From positions 258,844,969-258,908,968 of the forward strand of contig JBOZIK010000001.1 in assembly GCA_051453625.1 (NCBI GenBank): a stretch of 64,000 nt of DNA, given 5' to 3'. Both the position numbers and the translations under genes were made by a program. Shown here one piece after another: positions 47,801 through 60,600 of the stretch. The stretch's first letter is position 1. Every line of letters starts with the position of its first letter. The DNA is from Welwitschia mirabilis (lineage: Eukaryota; Gnetophyta; Gnetopsida; Welwitschiales). The notes under the pieces are model-generated. The model did no database searches and was not told the origin of the DNA. It saw only the letters and a program-made list of their open reading frames with translations.

Positions 47801-49754
47801 TGGTGGACCAGAAAAGGTGATAAATAGGTAGGTCAATGTTTGAACATAGTGCATATTATGAAAGGTTATTGTAATATTACTTGATTAACTTATCAAGTCT
47901 TACCATTGATATATAAATGATTATTATTAGTGTCACCTATGTAAAGTAATTTTTAAGATATGCATCACTTTTATACCACTCTCATGCATAGGATCATATG
48001 TTAAATCTTTTCATGCATAATAAAAAGTATATATATTAACAAGGATGACATTAAAATAGGTAGCCTAAATTATACATCTTCTCATAAATTACTTAAATGA
48101 AATATTAAATAGTAGTAAAGAATAGTCCATGCATTTAATGATTAAGAAATACAAGACCAAAATAGTGTAGTAACATTTGTCTCATGATGTGCATTATGCA
48201 TAAAGGGACATATTTCCATTTTGATAAGGTATTTTACTTATTAACATGAACTTATTACATAAATGTTGTTATATCTTGATTTTCTTGTTATTTTGAATAG
48301 ACGTAAGGCTTACATTTTGGTTTACTACATAAACTTATTGTATTTTATATTTCTTTTATGTCTAGAGCACTATTAACAATTAGAGAGTGAAATGGACCAT
48401 ACTTCCTAAATGGAATTAGAATTTTAATGTTTATTCAAATCATTTCTCTATATTTTTACTTTTGTTTTTCAATCAGATTGGAAAGCCATGGAATTAATCT
48501 CTTAAACATCATTTTCATTTGTATTATTTATTAACATTTGTCATAAACTTACTTATATAACAAACTTATTGAGTTTAGTATTAACTAATAGTATAGTAGT
48601 TCTTGTGATATCTTGTATAGTTCTTGTAGTGAAAGTATGGGGTTAGATGATTTGAATTTATTTTCACAAAGAAAACTTTACAACCAAAATATAAATGACC
48701 ATTGGCCTACATCTTGTAATCCATAGCTACATGATAGGTCTTAACTAAATAGTCCTATTAATATATGGATAAGGTTTGTAATATGCATGTAGGTATTCAA
48801 CCTTATGGGGTTAGACTTCACTCACTCTTAATAAATCTAAAAGATCTTGTTTAGTTTATACTCATAAAAATTTAACTTTATATTACACATTTTGTCCTTG
48901 ACATGTTAGAATTTTAAGTATTGCATTATATATATCAATCCTTAAAGTGAAAGCTCAACTAAGATTATATGAGTAAAAGTGTTGAAGAGGCATTGAAAGA
49001 ATAATACAACAAACAAGTGTAGAGTGAACGGGATATACATGAATTAAGACTTGAGAAATTTCTACATAAAATCATTTAAGGAAAGTAATACAATTGGGTA
49101 AGAGATTATTGCATTAAAAATTAATAGTCCAAGCTTATTTTGGTTTTGGTTAAATAAATAAGGTCAATGAGATATTTTGTCTTATGGAATTGGATGGTTT
49201 CAATCATTTGTAAGTATATTCAACTATGTTCTTATAGTTCTTTATAAAAGTAATTATGTAATAATTGTCCAAATTCTCATGAAAGATATGCTAGTTCATA
49301 ACATTTTTCATAATTAACTAAGCCTTATGATTTTAGACAATGGAGAAGATTGAAAGTCCATGTATAGAAAAATAGTTTGATAAATTTTGAAGTTGATATA
49401 CATAATATAATTTTTAGAGAATACTTCATGAAGTCAAGTGAAGGGTAGAGTAAGCAAATAATCTTTAGAATCTTGTTCATTCCAGACACAAGTGATTATT
49501 GGTGATTTAACAATAATCAACATCATTGATTAATAAGGTCATGAACAACCTTCCAACTTACCTAACTAAACTATACATTTAAAGATTAACTAGTTAAAGT
49601 TTTGGATAATAAGAAACTATAGTTAAAGGAAGATAAAATTAGCTTTATAAGTACAATGACTAGAAGAGACACGAATAGAAGCTTCTTGAAAATATAAAAT
49701 AGATGTATTATAACTCAAGTTTTTGGGATAAAAACTTTTAAGAAGTGAAGTAAT
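44815..49754. other. L5 interior without recognisable pol
   Basis: About 4.9 kb. Around 45,240-45,760 some plus-strand frames are longer than average (for example KMGIDVMNILGYLASIGIE near 45,325), but I recognise no family. No RT, RNase H or integrase motif was seen on either strand. A purine run AAGAAGTGAAG at 49,741-49,751 right before the second LTR is a plausible polypurine tract, which fixes the plus orientation. Confidence 0.45.
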
Positions 49755-51569
49755 ATCACATCTAGACTTTCAAGGTTTAAAAACTTAGCCTAAAATTTTA
49801 ACTACAATAAATTTTATTATTATAGATCCTCAAGTTAGTTAAATTATTTCATATATTTTAAGATTTCTAGTGTGTAATTTTTATTTGAAAATCTATGCAA
49901 TAATACTTTTTATTTTGTAGTAGTTATAAATTTTCCCTTGTTGAAAATTCTTATGATTTAATTATGATCCTTATTGTTAAAATTTTATAGCTATTATAAT
50001 TTTATCTAAGAAATAGTTCATATATGGTTTGTAAAAAATTTCTCAATATTATATTATCTACATGATGGGCATCAATATTTATTTTTATAATATTAATGCA
50101 CCTAGAGGCCTAGTAAGGAATGGAATAAGGATGATTACCAAATCTTTATCAACTTTTACCACATTGATCACCCTTCTTCATGATGTTTTATCTTCATATA
50201 TATAGAATCTTTACCAACTTTTATCACCTCAAGCATCCTTGTTCATGATGTTTTGTCTTAATATATACAAAATCTCTATCAACATTTGCCATCTTAATCA
50301 TCTTACTTTCTAATATTTTATCTTCATATTTTCATAATCCTATACTTTCACCAAACTTTAGTTATAAATAGAACCCTATCTGTCCTTTTTTCTCACTTTT
50401 ATTTTTCAAGAAGCCTTTGCTATTAAACTTTGGATCTTGATTAATCCTTTGAACCTTTAAGCCTTATAGTCTTTAGAGTTCTTAAATGTCATTGGGTATT
50501 ATCTATAATTCTTTGATTCCTTTCTTATATGGTCATTATGGTTTTTTGATTACGTTTGATATGGTTTATGATCATTATTACATTCTTTCATGGTTCTTGA
50601 TTTTTAATTTATTTCTTACATAGTCCTTATCTCTTGCATCTTGAATAGCCTTATTTTTTGAATGATTTAATTGTTAATTTTTTATATGATTATCCTTGCA
50701 TATCATTTAAGAGTTGCTTAATTTATTCATACTTTATACACCTTTTATTAGTGCCTTTCTTGGGTACTCTTCTTGTCAAAGCCTTGTGATGAGTTCCTAA
50801 TTTGACTTGTTTTGATTATTGACCTTAGCTAATGATTTTTAAATAGTAAAACTAAAATTGTATAAGGTAACTAGTTGTTTGAACTTTAGAGAGAGATGCT
50901 CTCTGAATGGAGTCCTAAGGCCATGAGATAAAACTTCCAAGATGAATAGGAAAAATGTGACCAATTTACCATTTGTCCCTTCTAGATTATATGCAAGTAG
51001 ATTACTAAAATCTATTATAGAGTAATAGTAAAGAAACATTAATTTAAATGGAGCCTCAGTCTTTTCTGGTTTATTTTTTATATTTTTTTTCACTTAAGAA
51101 CCCTTATCATTCTAACCCTTTCCTTGGACCATACTAGAAACTATGAAGATTACAATTTTCACACCATATTGTTTGTGTTAAATAGATGATTGAGTGAAAC
51201 ATAAGAAAAGTTGATTCGTATTATCAAGAAGGGAATTTTAAAATGTTGATTTTCTAGTTTATCCTTGAAAAATTATTAAAATAAAGTGATTTTTTCAACT
51301 TTTTACTTATAATATCTTACATATTATGGTTGATCTTTGTCATGTGATGTTAATATAATATTTGCATTATCTTTGATAAAAATAGGTATTTGTTTTCTTT
51401 TGTATTTAACCATGATATGAGTTATTTATCTCCTTTACCTATAAAGTTTACTTATGAATATATTTTTATATGCATTTAGATTCATTTTTGAATTGATGGC
51501 TTAAACAATTCATAAAGCATATTAAAAGTTAAGCTCATATTTTTGGGTTAAAACTTCTAGGATGTTACA
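49755..51569 (+). repeat. L5 second LTR (1,815 bp)
   Basis: Starts TATCACATCTAGACTTTC, ends CTTCTAGGATGTTACA. Homologous to 41,653-43,462. The antisense open frame at 50,839-51,093 lies wholly in the LTR and has no counterpart kept open in the other copy, so it is not a gene. Confidence 0.88.
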
Positions 51570-51622
51570 TTTTGGTATTAGAGCTACATGAAGTTTTAAG
51601 GTGTGAAAATTAGGATGTTATA
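51570..51622 (+). repeat. PBS, short interior scrap and end of a third L5 LTR
   Basis: TTTTGGTATTAGAGC (PBS) directly follows the second LTR; about 25 bases later AAAATTAGGATGTTATA repeats the LTR terminus AAACTTCTAGGATGTTACA. C1 coding sequence starts right after. This is the expected footprint of an LTR-interior-LTR-interior-LTR array with the last part nearly wholly deleted. Confidence 0.55.
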
Positions 51623-51627
51623 GTCAA

Positions 51628-51850
51628 AGACATCATATGATCTATGGAAAGAAAAGAGGACGAATTTATTCTACTTTAAAGTTTTTGAAATCATGTGTTA
51701 TATCTTGAAGGATGTTAGAAACATTAAAAAATTTGAATCTAAGATTATACAAGAGATGTTTTTGGGGTATTCAAAAAATAAAAAGTTCTATAGAACTAAC
51801 ACTCTTAATATTGATGTGAAAAGACATAGACCAAAGGATAAGAATTGAAG
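51628..51850 (+). pseudogene. C1 integrase, C-terminal part
   Basis: From 51,633 the plus strand reads SYDLWKEKRTNLFYFKVF, EIMCYILKDV, KFESK, EMFLGYSKNKKFYR. The family pattern is 'PYELW.G.KPN.SY..VFGC.CYI......GKFD.....G.FLGYS...KAYR'. The frame is open for over 60 codons, unusual here. It continues the integrase that ended at 41,652. Confidence 0.88.
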
Positions 51851-52099
51851 CTTAAAAATGATTACTAATAGACTCTCATACTTAAGCCTAAATGTTAGCA
51901 CCCTCTTGTTCATTAACTTTACTAAAAAGTTTAACAATCTCAACCTCTCAACCTTAACTAAATGATATAATAGTTCCAAAAGATCTATAAATTAATTTAG
52001 TAATCGATTATACATTTGATAAGCTAAAAACAAGAAATTATAATTGTACTAATGTTTGTTTTGCATCAACACATAAACATTTCAAGAATCTACAAATGT

Positions 52100-52690
52100 T
52101 AAGATTTAGATGAATGTAATGTAAATTGCTAAATCAATTTAAGAAGAATGTAACATGGAATTTTATGCCTAGATATAAATATCAGAATATTATAGGAATT
52201 AATTAAACCTTTATAGAAAAAATTAAATAGAATTTCTAAAGTGATTAGAAAAAGAGAAAGGCTAGTATCATATAGTTATATCCAAATGAAAGAGATCAAA
52301 TTTGAAGAAACATTTGCTTTAATAGCTAAGATAAAATTAATTAGAAAATTTCTTATAATTTCTTATTTTCATGATTTTCAAATTTATTAAATTGATAGCA
52401 AGAGTGACTTTATAAATGGAACTTTAAATAAATTAATCTAGGTTAAGCAAACATTAGGTCTTAAATAATTAAATTATCCTAATCATGTATACAAGTCAAA
52501 GAAGATCTTATATGAATTAAAACAAGAACCTAAAGTAGGGTATGAAAATATTTTCTAGTTATTATTTAAACATGAATTCACTAGAATTAAAGCATATAGA
52601 AAATTAGTTATAAATAGAATTGAATCAAAATTTTTCTTAGCTTAAATTTATGTAGAAAAGGCAAGTTTTGCTATACATTACAATATCTAT
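52100..52690 (+). pseudogene. C1 reverse transcriptase relic
   Basis: Plus strand: EECNMEFYA near 52,145 (family 'M..EL..F'), ISYFHDFQIY then a stop, IDSKSDFINGTLNK (52,390-52,431; family 'Q.DVKSAFLNG.L.EE'), where the catalytic Asp is kept. Next NYPNHVYKSKKILYELKQEP (52,470-52,530; family 'P.HVYKL.KALYGLKQAPR.W'), LLFKHEFTRI, then IYVEKASFA (about 52,650) at the YVDD box, where both aspartates are lost. INT before RT confirms copia. Dead. Confidence 0.88.
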
Positions 52691-53149
52691 CTTATACATT
52701 TGATAAACTAATGATTAGTCCTTTTAAGATAAGTTATCTAAGTCAGACTCAAAGGTTTATTAACTTGTAACATAAGAAAATCAAATATGGAATAATGTTT
52801 TTTATCTTGTAGATTAAATAATTCAAAGCTCTAATTTTCCTCTCTTAAAAAAATTTAAAGGCAAACTAGTGAAGAAATTAAAAATTAAGAAGAAAAACCC
52901 TATTTCTACAGCCATGGAACAACTGACTAAATTGATGCTAATCAAAGTGAAAAGAAAATAGACATCAATCCATACCAAATCATGGTAAATAATCTTCTCT
53001 ATCTCATAATAAGTACATCAAACATTAAATTCTCTATTGGATTATATCAAGTATCAATCTAACCTAATTAAATCCATTTCCATATAGTAGAAAGGATATT
53101 GAGATATCTAAATTATACCTAAATGATATAATTTAGTTGTTTAAAATTC

Positions 53150-53590
53150 TAATATAAATTTATTAGTATATCATGATGCCAATTGGGTTGTCACTAAAAA
53201 TGACAAAAAAACTACTAGTGATTACTATTTCTTCCTAGAGTAATATTTACTTAGTTGGACTAATAATAAATAAACTTCCACTGCTTCATGTCAACTGGTA
53301 GTTAGGTAGCATAAGTCTTATAAATCCATTATGTGTTAAAGTAATTATATATTAAAAAGTTAAATACTCTTTTTTTTGTGATATTAACATTATTAAAAAT
53401 TCAATTGAATGATTTAGACCTAAATATAGACACTAGACATTATTTAATTTATGATCATGTAGTAAATCAACACATCCATGTTGAATATGTTTCTATTAAA
53501 TAATAGTTAGCAAATATCATTATTGAACTTCTACTCTAAGGTTTTTTTGTATTCTTATGCAAATGTATTAATCTTAAATCTTGTTCATAA
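53150..53590 (+). pseudogene. C1 RNase H relic
   Basis: Plus strand: YHDANWVVTKNDKKTTSDYY (53,169-53,228; family 'YSDADWAG...DRKSTSG..F'), FFLE, LLSWTNNK (family 'LVSW.SKKQ'), TSTASCQLVVR (family 'VSLSTAEAEY'), then DTRHYLIYDHVV (53,429-53,464; family 'TKHID.R.HFIRD.V') and IHVEYVSIK, LANII (family 'I....V.T..QLADIFTK'). All blocks of a copia RNase H are present in order. The glutamine positions are stops. Confidence 0.9.
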
Positions 53591-54970
53591 TCCTTTTTTA
53601 TTTTTAATTTTCAATATTAAATTATACATATCTCTCTTTTTAAAAATGCTTCTATGTTTTCATTTCTTATCTCTATTTTAAAATTTTCTTTTAATCCTTA
53701 CTTTTGTATCTTTTTAAGTGAAAAATATCGACATTTTGTATTTAGTTCATTAGTACCATTTACCTAACCAAACTTATTACATTTTTTTTAAACTTATCAC
53801 AAATCTTCTTTGTCTGATTTCTACTATACAGTTAGTTGATTTCATTCCATTAGGTTTCTTAATGAAATCATTTGTTTCTAAGTCCATCAACTATGAATGT
53901 TCTACTAGTTGATCCTACCCTTTTGAAATTTTCATATAACCTTATTTGGTTGATTACTATTTGTAGCTACTTAATTACACTTAAAAAAATCTTTTTTAAT
54001 CAAAATAATTAATTACCTAACCCCAAGGATCAATTACCTATTATTATTTTTAAAATTTATATAAATAGAGAAAACCTCATTTTGTTTCTACTAATTTTAT
54101 ATCTTTTCTTACTTCTCTTTAATTTTTTTTGACTAATTTCATTTTTAGAGACTTCCAATCTTTTGGATCTTCTTTAGCATAGAAAAATGCTTTTATTTGA
54201 ACTTTTTATTATTTTTATCATATTTTCAGTTGATGGAACTTATAACATAAATGTTATATACTATTTTTAAAATTTTTAAATGATATGAACAAACTATAGT
54301 TTAGATTTGGTGAATTCTAAATTACATTTTTATTTGTTCAAAATGTGACTTCGTTTAAAATTTGTCTTTAATGCTTACATATATTAGAACTTCTATATTA
54401 ATTTTCATTTTATTTTTAGCCTTCTATTATATTCTTTTCTTCCTTTCTAATAAAATTACTCATTTTTAAACTATATTTCTTATTGTTTTTTAACTTTACG
54501 TTTTTTTATTTTCATATTAACTATTTGATGAAATGCGTTCTCTTTTAAAACATCTAGTTTTCAAGTAAATGTTAATTTTTTCTCATGTATTCTTACTTAC
54601 TTAATTAAACCTCTAATGTTTAATTATCTTTTTCCTAAATTATTAGGTATTCTACTACACTATTTATCAAGTAACTAATTATGCAATTTTTAAATTTTCC
54701 TTGATAACTCTTATAAATGTTTTTGCGATATACTAATTCTAACTATTTAAGTGTAGAACATACTAGCATAAAGCAAAGAAGGGATTTTACATAATTTCTT
54801 ATCCTAAAGAAATAAGTAAAGAAATCCTCATTAAATATGCGAGAAGTTAATCTTTCAAATAGATGAAAAACAAAAATAGAATCAAATTTAAACATGAACT
54901 TAGAAATAGAACTATGCTTAGAGAAAATGGTACAAATGGTAGCCAATTTAGAACCCTCACTCTTACTATC
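53591..54970. other. C1 region after RNase H, no recognisable domain
   Basis: 1.4 kb, pyrimidine-rich on the plus strand. The antisense open frame 54,743-55,024 has no recognisable features and overlaps a better plus-strand frame. Nothing else supported. Confidence 0.4.
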
Positions 54971-54979
54971 ATTAAAATA

Positions 54980-55190
54980 TTCTAGTAATAGAAATGGGAA
55001 CCACCTATTAAAGGCTATCCTCACATTTATGAAGAATTGATTGGTCTCTTCTATGAAAATGTGGAGATAGACTTTATCTCTAAGAGTCTGGTAAAGACAA
55101 AATTTTAAGGCATAGAATTTTAAATTACATAAAAAATGATTACAAATTTTATTAGATATAACTTATAGGAAAGCCATAACTTAATTTTGG
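54980..55190 (+). pseudogene. C1 extra ORF downstream of RNase H (plant retrotransposon accessory ORF)
   Basis: A plus-strand frame reads KWEPPIKGYPHIYEELIGLF, YENVEIDFISKSLVKTKF, GIEF, ITYKK, LQILLDI. It fits a protein pattern often found beside plant LTR elements and annotated as 'putative plant transposon protein': 'GWE.....P.YP.LV..FY.N........S.VRG..I......I..IL.I'. Function unknown; an extra ORF after pol is known in some plant copia and Athila-type elements. It is unlike any pol domain. Identification rests on pattern memory over about 70 codons with three stops. Confidence 0.5.
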
Positions 55191-56479
55191 AACATTTGAC
55201 TATCCATCTAGATTTTATCACGTACATGATATATGTGGTAAAGTGTTTAATGGGGAAATAGTTATGACCTTTACAGTTATGCATTTTTTAACCAATTTAC
55301 TAAATATTGAAATTGATTTTTAGGTACATCATAATGTATCTTAATGTACATTAAGATAAAATAATCCTATGTTATCTCAAAAATTTTCATTAGATTTATA
55401 TTATAACTTGAATAGATGAACTAATAACCATTTCCAAAAATATAATTCACATGAAACTATGCAATAAATTTAATAATCCTCTTTAACATAGTAATGTTAC
55501 ACTTATTTAATCTTTACATGCTATAGGTTACACTAGTTCATATGAAATGTTTTAAGGATAGCCCTACTTTACATATGATTTTAAAGTCTACATTTCTACT
55601 TATAATAGTGTTAAATCAATTTATTACATTAGGTTCAAAAGTAATGCTAATCTTATTATGAACCTTCTTTAGTTTATAGCTAAATGGTTGTATGAATAGG
55701 GTTAGTAGCTCTATTACATGGCATGCATCTTAGCTAAAATACAAGATTTCATAAGGAAAAGGACTATAGAGGTCATTTTTACCTCTAATTCTACCTTTTA
55801 GGATATACATTAGATGATAATGAAGAAGAGAAAAGTAATCAAAATGTACCATTACTATTACTAGAACAATCATCGTTATTATTTTAGAAGGTGGATGTGA
55901 TCTATTTTGATCATTTATTCATAATTTTCATTAAAATCAATAAAGACTTCATCCATCATTTTACCAAATATCCCTATGCGTAGTGGACATTTTTTTTGTT
56001 AAGTGATTTTAATACAAAATTTAATTGATGTAATTATTAAGTTTTTTAGTATTTTTAACTTATTAAGTAATATCATTCATAAATTTTTATACTTACTATT
56101 CATCCTTTTTTTAAAACCTCCATTATTATTGTTGATGAAAACGAGGTAGATCACAAATAAATACTTTTATATTTTTACATAGTTAATTACTACATGATAC
56201 ATCATACTTTATTTGAATGTAGTTCTACTTTACAGTGGTTATTATACTTGCTAAATATAATATAGCATTATGTTATATTTTTCATAACATGGTATTGATG
56301 CCTTTTTATATCAATCTTGTTAGTAAATTATATATCTATAATTGAACACAAAAATTATTAAATACATATCATTAAAGAAATAAGTTTTTTAATTTATTAT
56401 ATTTTATGTAATGTGTTCCTACTATGACTATATTAATTATCCTTATAAATGTGCCTTTTAACATAATGTTTTTCTCCCT
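55191..56479. other. C1 3' region before the 3' LTR
   Basis: Continuation of the extra ORF may reach to about 55,800 (short frames such as FKVYISTYNSVKSIYYIRF near 55,580) but is not readable. No other feature seen. Confidence 0.35.
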
Positions 56480-57633
56480 GAGGTGTTAATGTTTAAAAAA
56501 ATACATTTTACATGAAAATCTTGAATTTAGGATAAAATTAGATTTAGGTTAAGTTTAAACATGAATCTAGTTATTATCAATGATAAAAGGGAAAGATTGT
56601 TTCACTTATTAATTATTTATTAATAAAAAATTAAATTATGAATAATACCAATGAAACATATGAATGCTTAATTATAGGAATTTAATAATTCATGGAGCTT
56701 AAACTTGGAATAATTCTAAGTAAAATGAAGTCTACAAACAATTGAAGAAATTTGTCAAATATAGTAGATAAAATTAACAAAAGTAGGTGACCAATTAAGA
56801 TCATTTGAGTGAATAGACATTAAAATAAAATTGGAAAACTATGTTTACTCTAATAGGATGGTAACTAGAAGAGATTATGTAGTTAAAGAGCTAAGAATAA
56901 GGACCAATTAGTGAGTAGTTGATGAGCTTTTGATATGGGATCAACTAGTAACTCATTGAAAAAATTCATAATTTCTATGAAATAATTGATCAACTCTAAT
57001 TAGAGATTTAACTAAGAATCATGTAAGTGATGAGAAATAAATACTAAATATAACTCCTATAGGTAAGAACTAGATATTTTTCTAGTTATTTGAATCCTAT
57101 ATAACCATTTTTTCTTAGTAAATCAATTAATGTGAAATATATATAAACATAATTTATATTAAAAAAGTACTATATCATATCAAATATTATGGGATATTTT
57201 AGTTTTCTATCTTACAACTAAAAACCATATCTTATACTTTTTTATCATATTTGGTTTTTTCCCTTTACTTATAATCATTATTGAGAGAGTAATAAGGGAA
57301 CATTATTATGGTAAAATTTAAGGCTAATAATTGTCATAAAATCCTAATTTGATTTGCTAAAGATTACTATGATGTCTCATTTAGATGCTAAATTATATCA
57401 TGTAAGAAAGATAAAATAAGCTTATTTATTGAACTTTCCTTTTATACATTAGTTAATCTAATTTTTCATTAATCAATTATTGTTAAATATAATTGAATCT
57501 AGTGTATATTTATTTATATTATAGTTAGTCATTTGTATCTTATCATTGTTATATTAAATTATTAATTGGATAACTAAAGGATTTCATTAGCTATTCTATT
57601 TTCACCTTCCTTGTATGATGGACAATCCTAACA
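56480..57633 (+). repeat. C1 3' LTR
   Basis: Matches both halves of the split 5' LTR (25,850-26,422 and 32,893-33,421) in order, and so proves what was there before G4. Ends GGACAATCCTAACA. Start uncertain by about 20 bases. No target duplication was identified because the far left end is uncertain. Confidence 0.75.
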
Positions 57634-60600
57634 GGTTTTAGAGAAAATACCTTGAAGGTAGATTGTCTAGCTAGGCTATCAAGTAAAACTAGCCTTTTTA
57701 TAATGACAGTTATAGTTGACAAAAATTATTTTTGAATAATAAACATAATTATCATTTCTATTATTTTTTAATTGTGTCCATCATATAAGTTTTTAAAGTA
57801 AATGTATAAGTGTTTACAAAATTATTTTATCTTTCATATTTTTAACCAATGAAATATAATTTTATTTCTAAGTTAAAAATTTAAAACAATGAAACATCAC
57901 AATTATCATCAAATAAATCCAAAAATTTTATTTTATTAGTTGAATGTGTATTTTTATAAGAAACATCCTTGTATACAAAGAAAAATTCTATATGTTCTAT
58001 TAATCTTTAGTTAAAAAATTCATAAATAAAAGAAGTATAAAGAAAGGTTTTTCTTTTTTCTTTTCTTTTCTTTTGTTTTATTTTTTTCTTTTCTTTTCTT
58101 TAAGAGGAGCTAATGTTATATAGGAAAGTATACATGAATTTTAGAATATTTAGGTGATAAGGGTAGATGCAATACTTCTCATCTGAACCATCTTACTCAT
58201 GAGGATTATTTACATATGAACCCATAGAAAGAGTTCTAAGATGTTAAGAAGAATTTTCCTATTAATTGCACTAGAATGAACTAATTTTTTATGTTGTATT
58301 TACTATAATAATGATTAATAAATGATGTAATTAGTAAATTATTTTTAAAAAATACTCCTTCAAAACTTAATGATTATCATAGAAGGAACATAAGCTTCTT
58401 GTTATCATGAACAATCATTTGAAGATTCTATTGAGTACATGTTCTAAGTAAACAATGTATGCATATTTTTGAAATATCTAAAAAAGATCCTAACTTAAGC
58501 TATGGGATATTACTTTAAAGTACTTAGTTGTTTATATAGAGTTCTATAATTATAACTTATAACAAAGGAATTTTACACTTTTATCATTTTGACTTATTTT
58601 ATCTCATTAAAGAAAAATGTACTTAGTAAGTAAATAAAGGAAATATTATGTTAATTAGGTAGAATTACATCTTAATACTTTTAAATTACTATATTTTATG
58701 CCTTATCATATAGTGAGCCATATATAGTTCATTAATGATCATCTCAAAAGTCTAGTGAATTAAATACCATTTTTTATTCATTATGTATAACTTAGAAAAG
58801 ACTTTTAAGCATGATAACTATAATTAAACATTAAAATTAATGTCTTAACATAAATAATTATCTCTATTATTTTGGATTACTGTATATGATAAATAAGGAA
58901 TTATTCCTTTTATAGTAAATTAGACAAGATGGCTAGAAGCTTATTATATACATCTAGTAAAGCTAGAATGATCAAGGAAGCAAATACAAGGGTCATTACA
59001 AATGTAAATGTTGTGATTAAAGGATGTGATGTGATGAATAAAATTTATAGATACCCATGGGAGTAAGCAAATTACAAGTTCTGTAATTGAAGTTATGGAA
59101 AAATCATTACCCTATAAAATATCATTAAAGTTAATTAGTCCATTCGAATGATCATTTTTAAGTTTATATGTCAAAATAATCTTAATCTTGAATAATGAGT
59201 CTAGCCTATGTAATTCACTTACTTTTATAATGAAAAAGTTTTGATGAATTTAGATTTTCTCATATTACCTTTCTCTTAGAATGGAATGAAATAATTAGTC
59301 CTTTAGTCATATAAGAGAAATAAGATTTAAAAATGAAAAGGAAATTTCTATTAAGAAAATAATTAGAAATGTTTACTCACAGAATCTTTTTTTTCCCTTT
59401 TTTTACTCTATTTAAGGTAAATTGATTATTTTTCTTTTTGATTAACTGCCTAAGCTAGTGGATGTGGAGGTTATAGAGTTAAACGTTTATCTAATCACAA
59501 TGAAGTTAATCCACAAGTTTTGGTATATGAATCTTCTTGGTATTCAACCTTTGAATAAATAATAATCAGTTTTATTAAAAATAATAAAATAATAATCAAA
59601 TTAAAAAATATAAAGTTCTCATTAATCTAAAACAAAAAAGTCCATTGTTAAAGGAGAAGGTATGTTTAGTTTTATCCCTTCCATTCCTACTTAATATTTG
59701 AATAGAGTTGTTATGATACCAAATTTTATATATTTGATAAGTTATTTGAGTAGTTTTATAGAACATTAGATAGGTTTATGATAAATTTTGATGATAATGA
59801 AGAGCTAAGGAAAATATCACAAAAAAAATGCAATCTTCATTAGATTTAATAACATTTAAGGCAAATTGCAATACTTCCTATTTGAATCAACAATATTATA
59901 ATCAAAGAGGTTGATCTGACATAAGAAACATCTTTATAAAGCCCATCATCCACCTTATTATCTAGACAATAATATAGATAATAGATGAAATTATGCTGAT
60001 TAGGACACTTACTAGACTAATCTTGTAGCTGATGTGGATCTTGTATGATGTATTACCATCTCATATGGTAACTAAATGATTAATAGAATAACACCTAAAT
60101 ATAACTCTTTACTAAACTTCACTAAACATTTCCTATGTGTTATATGCCTTCTTTCATGGTCATTAGGATTTTATCATGTCTATTAATGTTTGCTGTTTTT
60201 GAACTTTTTATTTGTAATAAATACCTCATTTTCTCTCAACTCTGAATTTATCTTTTTTGACATCATAAATTCTCATGATAGAATATTGAAGTATAGGAGA
60301 TCCATCCTTTGTTATTATAGAGAGATGTCTTCCTTGATGTTGGGCTATCTATCTTTCATTGAGGTGTTGCTACATTGTAACTTAGATGTTGGTCTAATAT
60401 AATCAAAACTTTGGTTTTCTTTTTATATCTTTTATTATTTACATCTCCCTTATGATTTATGTTGCTTATAATTCTGTGACAACTTCATCTATGATATAAA
60501 TCATGAGGGAAATCTTTTTTATGACTTATATTATTAGTTTAGGTAAATTGCATTTCATTTTCTAAATTAACTTTGCATTGTTTTCATGTTTTGTTTAATG

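Larger units (their letters stand above)
41653..51622 (+). mobile_element. L5: LTR element inside C1 integrase, with trace of a third LTR
   Basis: LTRs at 41,653-43,462 (1,810 bp) and 49,755-51,569 (1,815 bp), start TGTGACATTC (second copy TATCACATCT), end GGATCTTACA or GGATGTTACA. After both LTRs follows a tRNA-Met-type PBS. After the second PBS only about 30 bases pass before AAAATTAGGATGTTATA, a copy of the LTR end. Target duplication: GACAA (41,648-41,652) and GTCAA (51,623-51,627). LTR and PBS style resemble plant chromoviruses, but no RT or integrase was recognised in the 6.3 kb interior, so it may be non-autonomous. Confidence 0.82.
25850..57633 (+). mobile_element. C1: outer Ty1/copia element opened by three insertions
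   Basis: Removing G4, C2 and L5 leaves, in plus-strand order: 5' LTR (25,850-26,422 plus 32,893-33,421), PBS (about 33,423), gag (33,740-34,151, continued 39,640-39,900), zinc knuckles, protease (40,516), integrase (40,995-41,652, continued 51,623-51,850), RT (52,200-52,680), RNase H (53,150-53,590), an extra ORF relic (about 54,980-55,190) and 3' LTR (about 56,480-57,633). INT before RT identifies copia. Without insertions C1 would be roughly 10 kb. The match of reading frames on both sides of the integrase and gag breaks supports one original element. Confidence 0.8.

Noticed and set aside
50839-51093. 84-codon open frame on the minus strand
   Set aside because: Lies inside the second L5 LTR; the homologous part of the other LTR does not keep it open, so it is chance.
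54743-55024. 93-codon open frame on the minus strand
   Set aside because: No recognisable family, and the plus strand at its right edge carries a better supported accessory ORF relic of C1.
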